From assembly GCA_947095585.1 (NCBI GenBank), contig OX352761.1, positions 50,022,019 to 50,086,018 on the forward strand: DNA of 64,000 nucleotides, read 5' to 3'. Below are positions 1 through 9,323 of the stretch, piece by piece. Below the pieces are notes generated by a model. That model ran no database searches, was not told where the DNA came from, and was given only the letters and a program-made list of their open reading frames with translations. Position 1 is the stretch's first letter. Every line of letters starts with the position of its first letter. This stretch comes from Nephrocerus scutellatus (Eukaryota > Arthropoda > Insecta > Diptera > Pipunculidae). Made by a program: the position numbers and the translations under genes.

Positions 1-600
1 AGCTTATGTCGTTGCAATTCTGGATGTAAAGGATCGGCTTGTGATCGGTATAAAGAAGGAATACAGATAGGGAATACAGATAGGGGCGGAAATGCCGGAC
101 TGACCTAAAAAGGACAAACAGTTCCTTATCTGTTGTATAATAGTTCTTCTCACTTTTATTTAAAGTGCGAGAGGCATAGGCGATAGGCAAGTCATTTTCT
201 ATCTCACCTTGTGACAATACACTTCCGATAGCGACATCCCTTGCATAGATAGTGTGGATGAATTTGTTTTTAAAATCAGGATATTGAAGAAGAGGAGGAT
301 TTATGAGTTTTGACTTGAGTTCATGAAAAGCGACGGTGCATAATGGAGTCCATGAAAAAGTAACGACTTTTCTTAAGAGTGCTGTTAATGGCTTTGAAAT
401 TTTTGCGAAATCTTGAATAAATCGACGAAAGTAACCTGCAAGACTCAAGAACCTTTTTTTTTCTTTAGCGTTTTCGGGTTGTTTGATTTCCTTAACGCAT
501 CCTATTTTACTAGGATCTGGTTTAATTTCTGATTATGTAATTACATGTTCTAGGTAAGTAAGCTCCTCTGTTCACAAAAATTAAATTTGTCTGGATGTAG
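1..600 (-). pseudogene. Older gypsy pol remnant, RT/RNase H half
   Basis: Read on the minus strand, degraded frames give LHPDKFNFC (end of the RT connection), then FLGL-like remains, and near position 1 the RNase H motif LYTDHKPILYIQN. Stops and shifts are frequent, so this is a dead copy. The missing upstream part of the same RT is at 10297-10560 on the other side of the inserted 9.7-kb element, ending in a shared GTAG. The remnant continues past the left window edge. Confidence 0.8.
597..600. repeat. Target-site duplication GTAG, left
   Basis: GTAG lies directly before the TGTAAC start of the left LTR and is repeated directly after the right LTR at 10293-10296. Four bases is the usual size for gypsy-type integration. 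Confidence 0.85.
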
Positions 601-1003
601 TGTAACGAAGTGTTTTCCCAGCCGGGGTATCCTCAGCGTGACCAGGGTTCTTTGTTCAAAAGGGTCGTTACAATAAAAGATTTTTATTTAATTTAGGAAC
701 TCAGGATTTGGTGTTTATTGTTTCCTTAAAGAAGTTATAATAAATTTATGGTTATTTCAGTGACTTAGTTCTAATTCTTAAGTTATGATTCTTTAAAATC
801 AGTTATAATGGGTTAATGGTTATTTCAATGGCTTAATTCTAATTTTCAAGTTGTGGTTCTGTTGGCTGTGCTGTCTTCGTAGCACAGTGACAAGGTAACT
901 TCGCTTGTTTACTATGGCAGAAAGTCTAAGTCTAGTTCTGAGCAATGGCAAGGATACTACGCTTGTGCACTGTAACAGAATGTCTATGTTCAGTGTTCCT
1001 GAG

Positions 1004-1310
1004 CAGTGACAAAGGTACTCCGCTTGTGCACTGTGACAGAATAGCCCCAGTCCAGTCTTCTGAGCAGTGACGAAGATGCTTCGCTCGTGCACTGTAACAG
1101 AGTGTCTATGTCCAGTGTTCCTGAGCAGTGACAAAGGTACTCCGCTTGTGCACTGTGACAGAATAGTCCCAGTCCAGTCTTCTAAGCAGTGACGAAGATG
1201 CTTCGCTCGTGCACTGTAACAGAGTGTCTATGTCCAGTGTTCCTGAGCAGTGACAAAGGTACTCCGCTTGTGCACTGTGACAGAATGTCTAGGTCTAGTT
1301 TTGAGCAAAT
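1004..1310. repeat. 61-bp tandem array inside the left LTR
   Basis: The word CAGTGAC recurs at 1004, 1065, 1126, 1187 and 1248, exactly 61 bp apart. Neighbouring units differ (ACAAAGGTACTCCGC versus ACGAAGATGCTTCGC) and alternate, giving a 122-bp higher-order period. More diverged units extend to about 884 on one side and 1340 on the other. Short open frames across the array are by-products of the repeat. Confidence 0.9.
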
Positions 1311-1392
1311 GGCAAGGATACTTCGCTTGTCGATATGCTGCTGAACTGGTCAGAAGTCAAGAAGGAAGAGACCATTTGCAGAATTTCTGCCT

Positions 1393-1401
1393 CCTTTTAT
1401 A
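1393..1401 (-). promoter_or_regulatory. TATA box of the left LTR
   Basis: The minus strand reads TATAAAAGG, a strong TATA match. Transcription would start roughly 30 bp downstream, near 1365, placing U3 at about 2383-1365. The same site is at 9315-9323 in the other LTR. Start position is inferred from the motif only. Confidence 0.6.
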
Positions 1402-2383
1402 GTGGTCGAATTGGGTTAAACTGCTAAAACCGTGGGAAATCATGGCTTGCTATTTTCCTATGGTTGGTCCATGGTCCCGTTATGGCCGTTATTGCTATGC
1501 GAAAATTTGGTATGGCCGGTTCTCCTGGTTGTTGTTGTTTACTGTATTCCTATCGTTTTGTCATGTTGTTGTTGTAATCGCTGTTTGTGATTTCAGCTGT
1601 TCAATTACGTGCACAAAATTCTTTGCTGTTGTCTATAATTTCTTGTGCGTCGGCAACGGAACATCTCGTGTTGTTGTTGTTGTAATCGCTGTTTGCGATT
1701 TCAGTTGTTCAATTGCGTGCACAAAATTCTTTGCTTGTGTTGTGATTGTATTAGTTTATATAATGTTGACGAGCCCTCTTCTTTTGTTGCGAACGGTGCG
1801 TAGTTCGTTGAACTGGTCAGCTGGTTCGTTGACCCTGTCAGTCCTCTTGTGTTGCTACTGTACTGCATATTTCCTCTCTCTTCCCCCTTTTCTCTAATCA
1901 ACGATTATGCTTTATGCGGTGTTGGTTGATCTCTTTTTGCTCCTATTTCCCCACTCTTCTCGTAGTGCATTTGTCCAGTTTTCATTTCGCCGCAATGGGA
2001 GTGGCTACGCGGTGTGGAGAGTTTTTCTCTATTTAATGGTGCTGCTTGGCATCTTATCAGTGATAGTCTTGCATAATTGCCTTTCTTTTGCCAGATCAGT
2101 TTGGGATTCTTAGCAAGAACATCTCTCCAGATGATGATTTCAGCGACCACTTCGACCTGTTTCGTGTACTTTGCTGCCATTGAGGTGCCGTCGGCATTTC
2201 ACTCTTTTGGTTGTGTGATGCTGTCGATAAAACAATTTGTATAAAGGAATATACAGACATTTTTGGTGTGACAAGTAGGAAATTCTTTCTTTATTCTCAC
2301 GTATAAATATATATAAAAATTTAAAAATAAAAAGATGTACATTTGATGTGTGGGGCAATTTTCCCTCAAAATTGTTCCTCACA

Positions 2384-2391
2384 CCTCCCGG
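2384..2391 (-). other. Polypurine tract of the Ulp1-bearing element
   Basis: Directly inside the left LTR the minus strand reads CCGGGAGG before the LTR start TGTGAGG. A purine run at this junction is the usual plus-strand primer site. The run is short, so the call depends on position. Confidence 0.6.
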
Positions 2392-2470
2392 TCACGTCGG
2401 ATGACGCTAGTTCTTCCAGCTCGGGTTAGCAGGATGGTGAAGAGTGTACCAGCTTCCTCGTGTGAGAACT

Positions 2471-3604
2471 TCAGCCGCCGCCAGTTTTCCCTTTGTACCC
2501 TGCTTCGTGCGTCCTTGACCTTCTGTTGTACTTCTGGGGACCAGTGTTCCGGACTAACTTCATTGTTGGTTGTAGTGTCGTTGCTCGTGGAGGTGGGTTC
2601 GACTCTTTCCGGGGAGCTTGTCTTGGACGTTTGCCTCTGGTTGTGCGGATAAATCTTTTCCTATTGATGTCACTCTCGCCACTGTTGTCGCTGCTGCTAT
2701 CACTGCTACTGTCGCTACTGCTTTCACTACTTCTGTCGCTGTTGTTGCTGCTGCTAGAACGGTTATAAGTCTGACTATGCCTGCGGTTGTGGCAGTGGTT
2801 GTCGTTGGGGTTGCTGTTCGGCTGGTGGTTTGCCTCCTCTTCGTTGCCAAAGACTAATCCGGGGAATTCGGTTCCTGGTGCCGCGTGTTTTTGTAACTCC
2901 TCGGCCAGTAATCTTCTTTTGCTTGTTGCACTTACGTGGGACATCCTGTCTCCCACCGAGTAGAGATTCGCCACGTCGCTGTCCATCACTTTATCGGCCG
3001 CCTCCAGTAGGTACACCCCGCAGTCGGTGAGGTTCGGTTGTTGCAGAGTGTTTGCCCGTACGCTGGGGTAACACCCTTGAAAATCATTCCAGGTCCCTGG
3101 GTGCCCTTTCGCCCGCTGTTCCTGTATGCAGTACGCTCGTACAATCGACATCGCCTGCTTGCGTTCGCCTCCGGCCAAGGAATCATAAAGGTGGATCTCT
3201 GCTTTTTCGGGGCGTCCGGGGTGGCTGACCACGGCCAGGTACCAGTGGTGACTTTCGCATATTGGGAGTAATGCGAGCTCGCTTTGGAGGAATTCCCCTT
3301 TTCGATCCCAGCGTCGTACCTGGTTGTGCCGCTCCATGGCTGTCTGCTCCTCGTCCCCTTCTTGAGTGAGTTTGGCGTCCCCCATCTGTGAGATCAGGAA
3401 GGGGCTACATAACTTTATTTTGTTGCGTTGGCCCTCTTCCAATCGACTTAGGAGCCCCTGCATTCCTGTCTCGATAAGTACGTCACTTAGGTACCTATTT
3501 TCCTGTAGGAAGCGGTAGTCGCAGACTCTGACTTCGTGTCCTCCAGGTCCTTTGGGGTATTTACAGAGAATTCGTAAATCTTCAGCTTCCTTCGGTTGAT
3601 TCAC
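2471..3604 (-). CDS. Ulp1-like (C48) cysteine protease ORF of the retrotransposon
   Basis: This is a 377-residue open frame in the env position, between the integrase end and the 3' LTR. Residues 35-205 carry the C48 pattern: YLSDVLIETG near the N-terminus (substrate-groove position), SHHWYLAVV with His120, IHLYDSL with Asp141, then TLQQPNLTDCGVYLL with Gln188/189 and Cys195. The spacing and order His-Asp-Gln-Cys match SUMO/NEDD8-type peptidases. Residues 225-377 are low complexity: Asn/His-rich, then Ser/Asp runs, then basic segments such as RKRFIRTTRGKRPRQ that could bind nucleic acid or act as a nuclear signal. The frame opens with GTG, not ATG; it is open back to a stop near 3688, and an ATG reading MSTKTDPFRKHLK lies in a neighbouring frame just upstream, suggesting a one-base break near the start. 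No signal peptide or membrane segment is visible, so it is not an envelope protein. Activity and target are unknown. Confidence 0.78.
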   Translation of the reverse strand: MNQPKEAEDLRILCKYPKGPGGHEVRVCDYRFLQENRYLSDVLIETGMQGLLSRLEEGQRNKIKLCSPFLISQMGDAKLTQEGDEEQTAMERHNQVRRWDRKGEFLQSELALLPICESHHWYLAVVSHPGRPEKAEIHLYDSLAGGERKQAMSIVRAYCIQEQRAKGHPGTWNDFQGCYPSVRANTLQQPNLTDCGVYLLEAADKVMDSDVANLYSVGDRMSHVSATSKRRLLAEELQKHAAPGTEFPGLVFGNEEEANHQPNSNPNDNHCHNRRHSQTYNRSSSSNNSDRSSESSSDSSSDSSSDNSGESDINRKRFIRTTRGKRPRQAPRKESNPPPRATTLQPTMKLVRNTGPQKYNRRSRTHEAGYKGKTGGG

Positions 3605-4079
3605 CAGGCGCCACGCGTTTGGTGTGCGTGTAATGATGATTTTCCTCTGGTAGTCATCTTTAGGTGCTTCCTGAACGGATCTGTTTTAGTTGACATCGTT
3701 TTCGAGTTTTTTTTTTCTTTGTCGGCTGATCTGTCCTGACTAAACTAATCTTGTTGACTATTTTGGTTTCGTCGTTTCGTTTGGAAAAAAAACCTCGGTT
3801 TCTGCATTTAACGCCGTTAATCCTGATAGCGGTTTTTATTTCCTTGCTGGAGTACTTCTTGGTGTGATCGTCTTATAAAGTGTTGTTGTAATCTGGTCCT
3901 CTAGTGAATTTATTGCTGCAACATTGTTGCCTGATCCACTGATATTACTAATGTTGTTGCCGTGGGTGTAGTTGAGAGATTCGGCTATTCTGTTCCGTTG
4001 CTTCTTGAGTTATTTGCTGTGCTTGTAGTTGTTGTTGTATTATAATTTCGTTATTTTCTTTGTTTCGTATTTGGTAGAT
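3605..4079 (-). other. Spacer between integrase and the Ulp1-like ORF
   Basis: About 475 bp without a long frame. The part at 3605-3700 probably encodes the true N-terminus of the downstream ORF in a shifted frame (DDYQRKIITRTPNAWRL leads into it). The rest is T-rich on the plus strand with no motif I recognise; a spliced subgenomic mRNA could use this region. Confidence 0.4.
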
Positions 4080-4520
4080 TCAATTTCGCTGGTTTAGTGA
4101 CGACGATTTATGATTTTTGAAAACTACTTGGTTTTTCCTGGCGATGAGTTTCCCAGCTGTTGATGTTTCCTCTTGGGGGTCACTTGGAAGATTTTGGTAG
4201 AATACCTTAAGCTCGCTCTCGTGAGCGGTGCGCTCTTTCGATTGTCCGTGTAACCTTAACTTTGCGATGACAGGTGAGACGAAATCAATTACCTGATAGG
4301 GTCCGTCGTATTTTGGCGCAAGCTTGCCAGCGAATCCTTCCAGCGCGTTGGACAGGTGGTGTTGTTTAATCAATACCAGTTGTCCCACTTCCGGCTGCCA
4401 TGGACGTCGTCGTAGGTTGTAGTGTCGCGCCTGGTCTCCTGCCGCACGTTCCATGTTTCGTCTGACTATCTCAAAGACTTCTGATAGTTGCTTTGCTCTC
4501 TCATCGGGTGTTTTTGTCAC
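4080..4520 (-). pseudogene. Integrase C-terminal part of the Ulp1-bearing element
   Basis: 146 residues continuing the integrase after a break at 4521-4580. It reads QARHYNLRRRPWQPEVGQLV, a typical post-catalytic gypsy integrase segment, followed by GKLAPKYDGPYQVIDFVSP, the small beta-rich GPY/F-type module. The in-frame stop after the catalytic core (TGYSPIFLT then stop) separates it from 4581-5900. No chromodomain is seen after it. Confidence 0.8.
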
Positions 4521-4580
4521 TGTGCCAGTTCCCGTTGTGACCTCGTCTTATAAAGCGTGTGGAAGTCCTGGTACTCTGCC

Positions 4581-5900
4581 CTAAGTGAGAAATATCGGAC
4601 TATATCCTGTTGAATCCTGTTTGCTTGAGTTGATAGCCAGCATGATTTCTGGAATCTTCTCGTCCCATGTGCGCTGTTGAGTTCCTGCTAGCTGTGCAAT
4701 GATTGTCTTTACGGTGCGATATGCTCTTTCGGTTGGGTCTTCTTGAGGGGTATATGGGGCGGTGTATTGATGTCGTACTCTCATACTCTGTAGAAACTGT
4801 CGAAATGCCTTGCTTGTGAATTGCGCCCCATTATCGGTGATGAGAGCTTTTGGTACGCCGTAACGTGCAAGAATACGCTCTCGAAAGTCCTTCTGGACTC
4901 CGTCCGTGGTTGCTCGTCTCATCGGAATTAACTCGACCCATTTCGAGAAGCGGTCGAAGAACACCAAGAGCATGGTGTTTCCGTGCTTTGATCTTGGTTG
5001 CGGTCCCACGAAGTCAGCGCATACTATTGCCCATGGTTCCTTCGCTATCTGTGTGAGCATCTTTCCTGCAGCCTGCTGTTGGTTTGGTTTGTATCGCTGG
5101 CAATTCTCGCAGTGTTTCACGTACCGATTTATGTCACGAAACATTCCTGGCCAGTAATATCGTCCGTATATTCGCGCCGTGGTGTTCCGGATCCCTAGAT
5201 GTCCTGCTGACGGGTTGTCGTGGTTCTCCCTGAGAACTTGATCACGATGCGTGCTGGGAACGCAAAGTTTCCAGGGTGCTGCGTCTTCGTCTCCGGCTTG
5301 TTGTGCTATATGGCGATACAGTTGTCCTAATTCGATCGCATAATCGGGATACTTCTTTGGCTCCTCCATGACTTGATTTGTTCTTTTCTCCAGCCACCTA
5401 CACTTGGGCACTGGTTTGTTGTCTTCCGAATTAGCCATTAGCAAATCGTGTGGTTGTCGGGATAACGCATCAGCTACGACGTTCAATTTTCCACGTCTGT
5501 ATTGAACGTCGAATGTGTACTGTTGGAGTTCGAGTGCCCATCGTGCGATCCTTCCAGAGGGACTCGAGATGGAATTTAACCATTTCAGAGAAAGATGATC
5601 GGTGATCACCGTGAATTTGTATCCTTCTAGGTACGGCCGCATCTTCCTAATTCCCCAAATTATTGCCAGGCACTCCTTTTCGGTGGGGGAGTAGTTCTTT
5701 TCAGCTTTGTTTAGGTGTCGGCTGGCGTACGCTATCACTCTCTCACATCCGCCGAGCTCCTGTGTTAGCACTGATCCTAGGCCATGGTCACTGGCGTCTG
5801 TTTGGAGTGAGAACTTTTGTGAGAAGTCGGGGCACGCGAGAATTGTGGCTTCTGTCAGCTTGGCCTTTAGCTGTTCGAACGCTGCTGCTCTTCGGTCCAT
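4581..5900 (-). CDS. RNase H and integrase of the Ulp1-bearing element
   Basis: 439 residues. The N-terminal third is RNase H (LQTDASDHGLGSVL, SPTEKECLAIIWGI, VITDHLSLKWL). Then comes a zinc-binding integrase head (His at HLGIRN and CENCQRYKPN) and the catalytic core with Asp in VCADFVGPQ, Asp in LITDNGAQF and Glu in DPTERAYRTVK. All three acidic residues are present. The frame overlaps the RT frame by 34 bp and is shifted by one base within a CAG/GCA-rich stretch near 5885, so RT and RNase H are no longer fused as they normally are. Confidence 0.9.
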   Translation of the reverse strand: MDRRAAAFEQLKAKLTEATILACPDFSQKFSLQTDASDHGLGSVLTQELGGCERVIAYASRHLNKAEKNYSPTEKECLAIIWGIRKMRPYLEGYKFTVITDHLSLKWLNSISSPSGRIARWALELQQYTFDVQYRRGKLNVVADALSRQPHDLLMANSEDNKPVPKCRWLEKRTNQVMEEPKKYPDYAIELGQLYRHIAQQAGDEDAAPWKLCVPSTHRDQVLRENHDNPSAGHLGIRNTTARIYGRYYWPGMFRDINRYVKHCENCQRYKPNQQQAAGKMLTQIAKEPWAIVCADFVGPQPRSKHGNTMLLVFFDRFSKWVELIPMRRATTDGVQKDFRERILARYGVPKALITDNGAQFTSKAFRQFLQSMRVRHQYTAPYTPQEDPTERAYRTVKTIIAQLAGTQQRTWDEKIPEIMLAINSSKQDSTGYSPIFLT

Positions 5901-7160
5901 CTCCAGTGCTTGCCCTTTTTAAGCAGGGCCGTCAGTGGTCGTGTGGTCTCCGAGAAATCATGTACGAAACGGCGGTACCATGATGCGATACCCAAGTATC
6001 TTCGTAGCTCTCGTACGTTCCGCGGTGGCTGTAATTCCTTGACGGCGGCGACTTTCTCCGGGTCGGTGTGGATGCCCTGACTGCTGACTACATGTCCCAA
6101 ATACCTTAGTTCTGTCTTACAGAATTCGCACTTCTCTGGGTTTATTTTCAAGTTGGCCGCCTGTAGTCGTCTGAAAACTTTGCGCAAATTCTCTAGGTGT
6201 TCCTCGAATGTTTTCCCGATGATGATGATATTATCGAGGTATGCGAATGCGTGCGGTTCCATATCCGGACCGGTGACCCGATCGAGCGCTCGTTGGAATG
6301 TAGCCGGCGCAGAGTGCAACCCAAAAGGCATCACACGCCATTGAAACAGGCCGCGCCCTGGAACCGTGAAAGCGGTGTACTTCCTGCTGTGCTTTTCCAT
6401 GGGTATCTGCCAATACCCGTTTCTTAGATCTAGGCTACTTATGAACTTAGCTCCTCGTAGCCGTTCCAGGATGTGCTGAATTCGTGGCAGTGAATATGCG
6501 TCAGGTATAGATCGCGTGTTAAGCTCGCGGTAGTCCACGCAGAGTCTCAATTTTCCTGTTTTCTTCCTAACGAGGACTATTGGTGCACTGTGCGGGCTGT
6601 GCGAGGGTTCGATGCAGCCTTTTGCTAATAGTTCGTCTATTTCCGTATTTATTATTTCTTGCATTGCGGGGTTGCGAGGAAAGTATCGTTGTTTGATTGG
6701 CCGCTCATCGTGCATCACGATCTTGTGCTCCGTGATGTTTGAAACTGCTGGTAGTTCGGCAAATCGATGGAACTCATCTTTGAGAAAAGCTGAGAGCCTT
6801 TCCTGCTCCGTTGGTGTTCCTGTCTGCACCGTAATGCCGCGTAGAGTTCCGCATTGTTGTTCCACTTTCTCCTGGAGCTGGAGTGTTTGACCACCACAGC
6901 TTAATTTGGCTTTTATCTTCGCCAAGAAGTCAAGTCCTAGGACGATATCATCCACAGCTTCCGGGAGAATTAAAAATTCGAGTTTAGTGTGTTCGGTTCC
7001 CATTTTTACATCCAATTTTATCGCCTCTTGAATCAGTTGGGACGTGCCTTCAGCCATCCTAACCATTGTGTTGACAGATATACTATTTGACACACTCCTC
7101 CTGCCCTCTGCGTACTGCTTGCTCACGAAACTCTTGGTAGCACCAGTATCGATCGTAGCC
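5867..7160 (-). CDS. Aspartic protease and reverse transcriptase of the Ulp1-bearing element
   Basis: The frame carries protease motif ATIDTGATKSFVS at 7160-7120 and flap-region VLGLDFLAKI, then RT blocks KGCIEPSHSPHSAPIVLVRK, KLRLCVDYRELN, FISSLDLRNGYWQI and YLGHVVSSQGI. The catalytic block reads FAYLDNIIIIG (6241-6219 region) where YLDD or YVDD is expected, so the second catalytic aspartate is Asn (codon AAT). A stop lies just upstream of the protease motif near 7174, with the preceding IYATITL piece in another frame. This copy is therefore likely inactive. Confidence 0.88.
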
Positions 7161-7219
7161 TTGACGATTTCCTAGAGTGATCGTGGCGTAGATTCGAGTT
7201 GTGTCAAAATGTAGAAAAT

Positions 7220-7747
7220 TTAGTGGGTTCGAGGTGCATTCCTCTGGGGCTCCGCCGCCCCTGCTTCGTCGGTCCCCCGGTCGTTTCCCGCTTGTTTTCG
7301 ACAACATTCTGTCGTTCTTGTATTCCGGCGGCCGAAGTCCCAGAAGAACAAAATTTGTGGATTTCGACAATCGCGTCTTATGTGTCCGTCCTGACCACAT
7401 CGCATGCAGGCTGTTTTTACGTTGATGTCGCGTGCAATCATACAATTCTTTTCTACCTGTTTTGGTCGGTTGTTGGGTCTATTTGGCACCGGAGTTCCAG
7501 TTATTCCCTCAAAATCTTCTGCTAGTTCGATAAGATCGTTTAAGTTCTCGAAGTCCTTCCGTTTAATATAATATTGGTACTCCTCGCGGCAATTTCTGAA
7601 GATTCTTTCCACCTGTTGTACCGTTGAATATCCTGCGTGTCTCATTAGATTTTGCATTGCTATTACGAAGTTCTTGAAATTTTCGTGTCCTGCCTGACGT
7701 CGTTGGCGAATTTCGTCGTCCAAATGTTCCCAATACCTTGTGGGCAA
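7220..7747 (-). pseudogene. Gag C-terminal half with zinc knuckle
   Basis: The frame holds helical capsid-type sequence and one CCHC knuckle, CMRCGQDGHIRRDC, preceding an Arg-rich tail. It overlaps the end of the upstream gag frame (7563-8303), so gag has been split by a frame break around 7600-7740. The knuckle would bind the element RNA. Confidence 0.8.
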
Positions 7748-8303
7748 AAAGAAAAGATCTCTGGTTGTTGCTTCGGAACCACATCAGTCCCCGGTCACGG
7801 AGCAATTCTGGCATGGTCCTTGGCAGCAAATCTTTGTCTATAGAATAGGCGTCGGCCAGTTCCTCAAGTCTTTCGATGAACGACAGCGGGTCTTTCCCTC
7901 CATCATACCGAACCGACCACTTTCTAACCTGCTCCATCACCATCACATATGATGTGCCAGGTGTTGTCAGTGTTCCTCGGATCTGTGTTGATTCTACGAA
8001 CGCCGGAGTGTTGCTTATGACTGGAACTGTTAACCCGTTCCCTGATGTTTTCAGTTTCTCGCCGTCTGTCGTGTCGTACAGATTAAGTAGTGCCGGTGGT
8101 GCGGGTGATGGGCTACGTTTGTGTTTCGTTTCCAATTCTACGAGGCGGAGTTCGTCATCAGAAGTTACGTCTCGCCCCGTGATAAAAGTTGAAAACCGCT
8201 TCCTCAGTTCGTCCACTCCACCGTTTGTGTCCAGCCTAAACTCCGCCAAGTACTTATATAGCTCCTCTTTCGTGAGGTTGTATACCCAACCTGTCCTCAC
8301 CAT
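7563..8303 (-). CDS. Gag N-terminal half with SAP-like motif
   Basis: It starts at ATG (8303), 63 bp inside the right LTR and right after the primer-binding site. Residues 10-42 read LTKEELYKYLAEFRLDTNGG followed by VDELRKRFSTF, the helix-hairpin-helix spacing of a SAP domain, a fold known for DNA binding. The middle (WSVRYDGGKDPLSFIERLEE) is a typical gypsy capsid start. The last stretch runs out of frame relative to the knuckle half. Confidence 0.8.
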   Translation of the reverse strand: MVRTGWVYNLTKEELYKYLAEFRLDTNGGVDELRKRFSTFITGRDVTSDDELRLVELETKHKRSPSPAPPALLNLYDTTDGEKLKTSGNGLTVPVISNTPAFVESTQIRGTLTTPGTSYVMVMEQVRKWSVRYDGGKDPLSFIERLEELADAYSIDKDLLPRTMPELLRDRGLMWFRSNNQRSFLFAHKVLGTFGRRNSPTTSGRTRKFQELRNSNAKSNETRRIFNGTTGGKNLQKLPRGVPILY

Positions 8304-8346
8304 TGTGCCTTGTTCGTTCTCTTTGCTTGCTACTTGTTTTCCAGAG

Positions 8347-8364
8347 TCCCTGCTCGGGCGCCAA
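8347..8364 (-). other. Primer-binding site, lysine tRNA-like
   Basis: On the minus strand TTGGCGCCCGAGCAGGGAC follows the LTR end (GTTACA, then A). TGGCGCCC plus CAGGGAC resembles lysine-tRNA primer sites. The exact tRNA cannot be assigned without the host tRNA set. Confidence 0.7.
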
Positions 8365-8768
8365 TTGTAACAAAGTGTTTTCCCAGCCGGGGTATCCTCA
8401 GCGTGACCATGGTTCTTTGTTCAAAAGGGTCGTTACAATAAAAGATTTTTATTTAATTTAGGAACTCAGGATTTGGTGTTTATTGTTTCCTTAAAGAAGT
8501 TATAATAAATTTATGGTTATTTCAGTGACTTAGTTCTAATTCTTAAGTTATGATTCTTTAAAATCAGTTATAATAGGTTAATGGTTATTTCAATGGCTTA
8601 ATTCTAATTTTCAAGTTGTGGTTCTGTTGGCTGTGCTGTCTTCGTAGCACAGTGACAAGGGTACTTCGCTTGTTTACTATGGCAGAAAGTCTAAGTCTAG
8701 TTCTGAGCAATGGCAAGGATACTACGCTTGTGCACTGTAACAGAATGTCTATGTTCAGTGTTCCTGAG

Positions 8769-9235
8769 CAGTGACAAAGGTACTCCGCTTGTGCACTGTG
8801 ACAGAATAGCCCCAGTCCAGTCTTCTGAGCAGTGACGAAGATGCTTCGCTCGTGCACTGTAACAGAGTGTCTATGTCCAGTGTTCCTGAGCAGTGACAAA
8901 GGTACTCCGCTTGTGCACTGTGACAGAATAGTCCCAGTCCAGTCTTCTAAGCAGTGACGAAGATGCTTCGCTCGTGCACTGTAACAGAGTGTCTATGTCC
9001 AGTGTTCCTGAGCAGTTACAAAGGTACTCCGCTTGTGCACTGTGACAGAATAGTCCCAGTCCAGTCTTCTGAGCAGTGACGAAGATGCTTCGCTCGTGCA
9101 CTGTAACAGAGTGTCTATGTCCAGTGCATTGTGCACTGTAACAGAGTGTCTATGTCCAGTGTTCCTGAGCAGTGACAAAGGTACTCCGCTTGTGCACTGT
9201 GACAGAATGTCTAGGTCTAGTTCTGAGCAAATGGC
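8769..9235. repeat. 61-bp tandem array inside the right LTR
   Basis: Same alternating 61-bp units as in the left LTR, but about two and a half units longer, including one truncated unit where TCCAGTGCATTGTGCACTG joins two copies out of register. One unit has CAGTTAC instead of CAGTGAC. Confidence 0.88.
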
Positions 9236-9314
9236 AAGGATACTTCGCTTGTCGATATGCAGCTGAACTAGTCAGAAGTCAAGAAGGAAGAGACCATTTG
9301 CAGAATTTCTGCCT

Positions 9315-9323
9315 CCTTTTATA
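9315..9323 (-). promoter_or_regulatory. TATA box of the right (5') LTR
   Basis: Minus strand TATAAAAGG, the promoter copy that would drive the full-length genomic RNA through the right-hand tandem array into gag. Confidence 0.6.

Larger units (their letters stand above)
601..2383 (-). repeat. LTR, left copy (3' LTR of the element)
   Basis: It starts TGTAAC and ends CTCACA on the plus strand and aligns with 8366-10292 apart from point changes and repeat copy number. Length is 1783 bp. It contains a 61-bp tandem array (about 1004-1310) and a roughly 105-bp duplication around GTTGTTGTAATCGCTG (1567-1735). A TATAAAAGG box lies at 1393-1401 and an AATAAA at 683-688, both on the minus strand, so the 61-bp array falls in the predicted transcribed R/U5 part. 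Confidence 0.92.

Noticed and set aside
820..1134. Open frames across the LTR tandem arrays (also 8585-9178)
   Set aside because: They follow the 61-bp repeat exactly and have no domain. They are repeat by-products.
1442..2382. Several 60-150 codon frames inside the left LTR, repeated in the right LTR
   Set aside because: Low-complexity Val/Cys-rich or arbitrary sequence, both strands open, located in U3. No codon pattern or motif.
2493..2857. Plus-strand frames rich in Leu and Val opposite the Ulp1-like ORF
   Set aside because: They are antisense to the Ser/Asp-rich tail of the real ORF.
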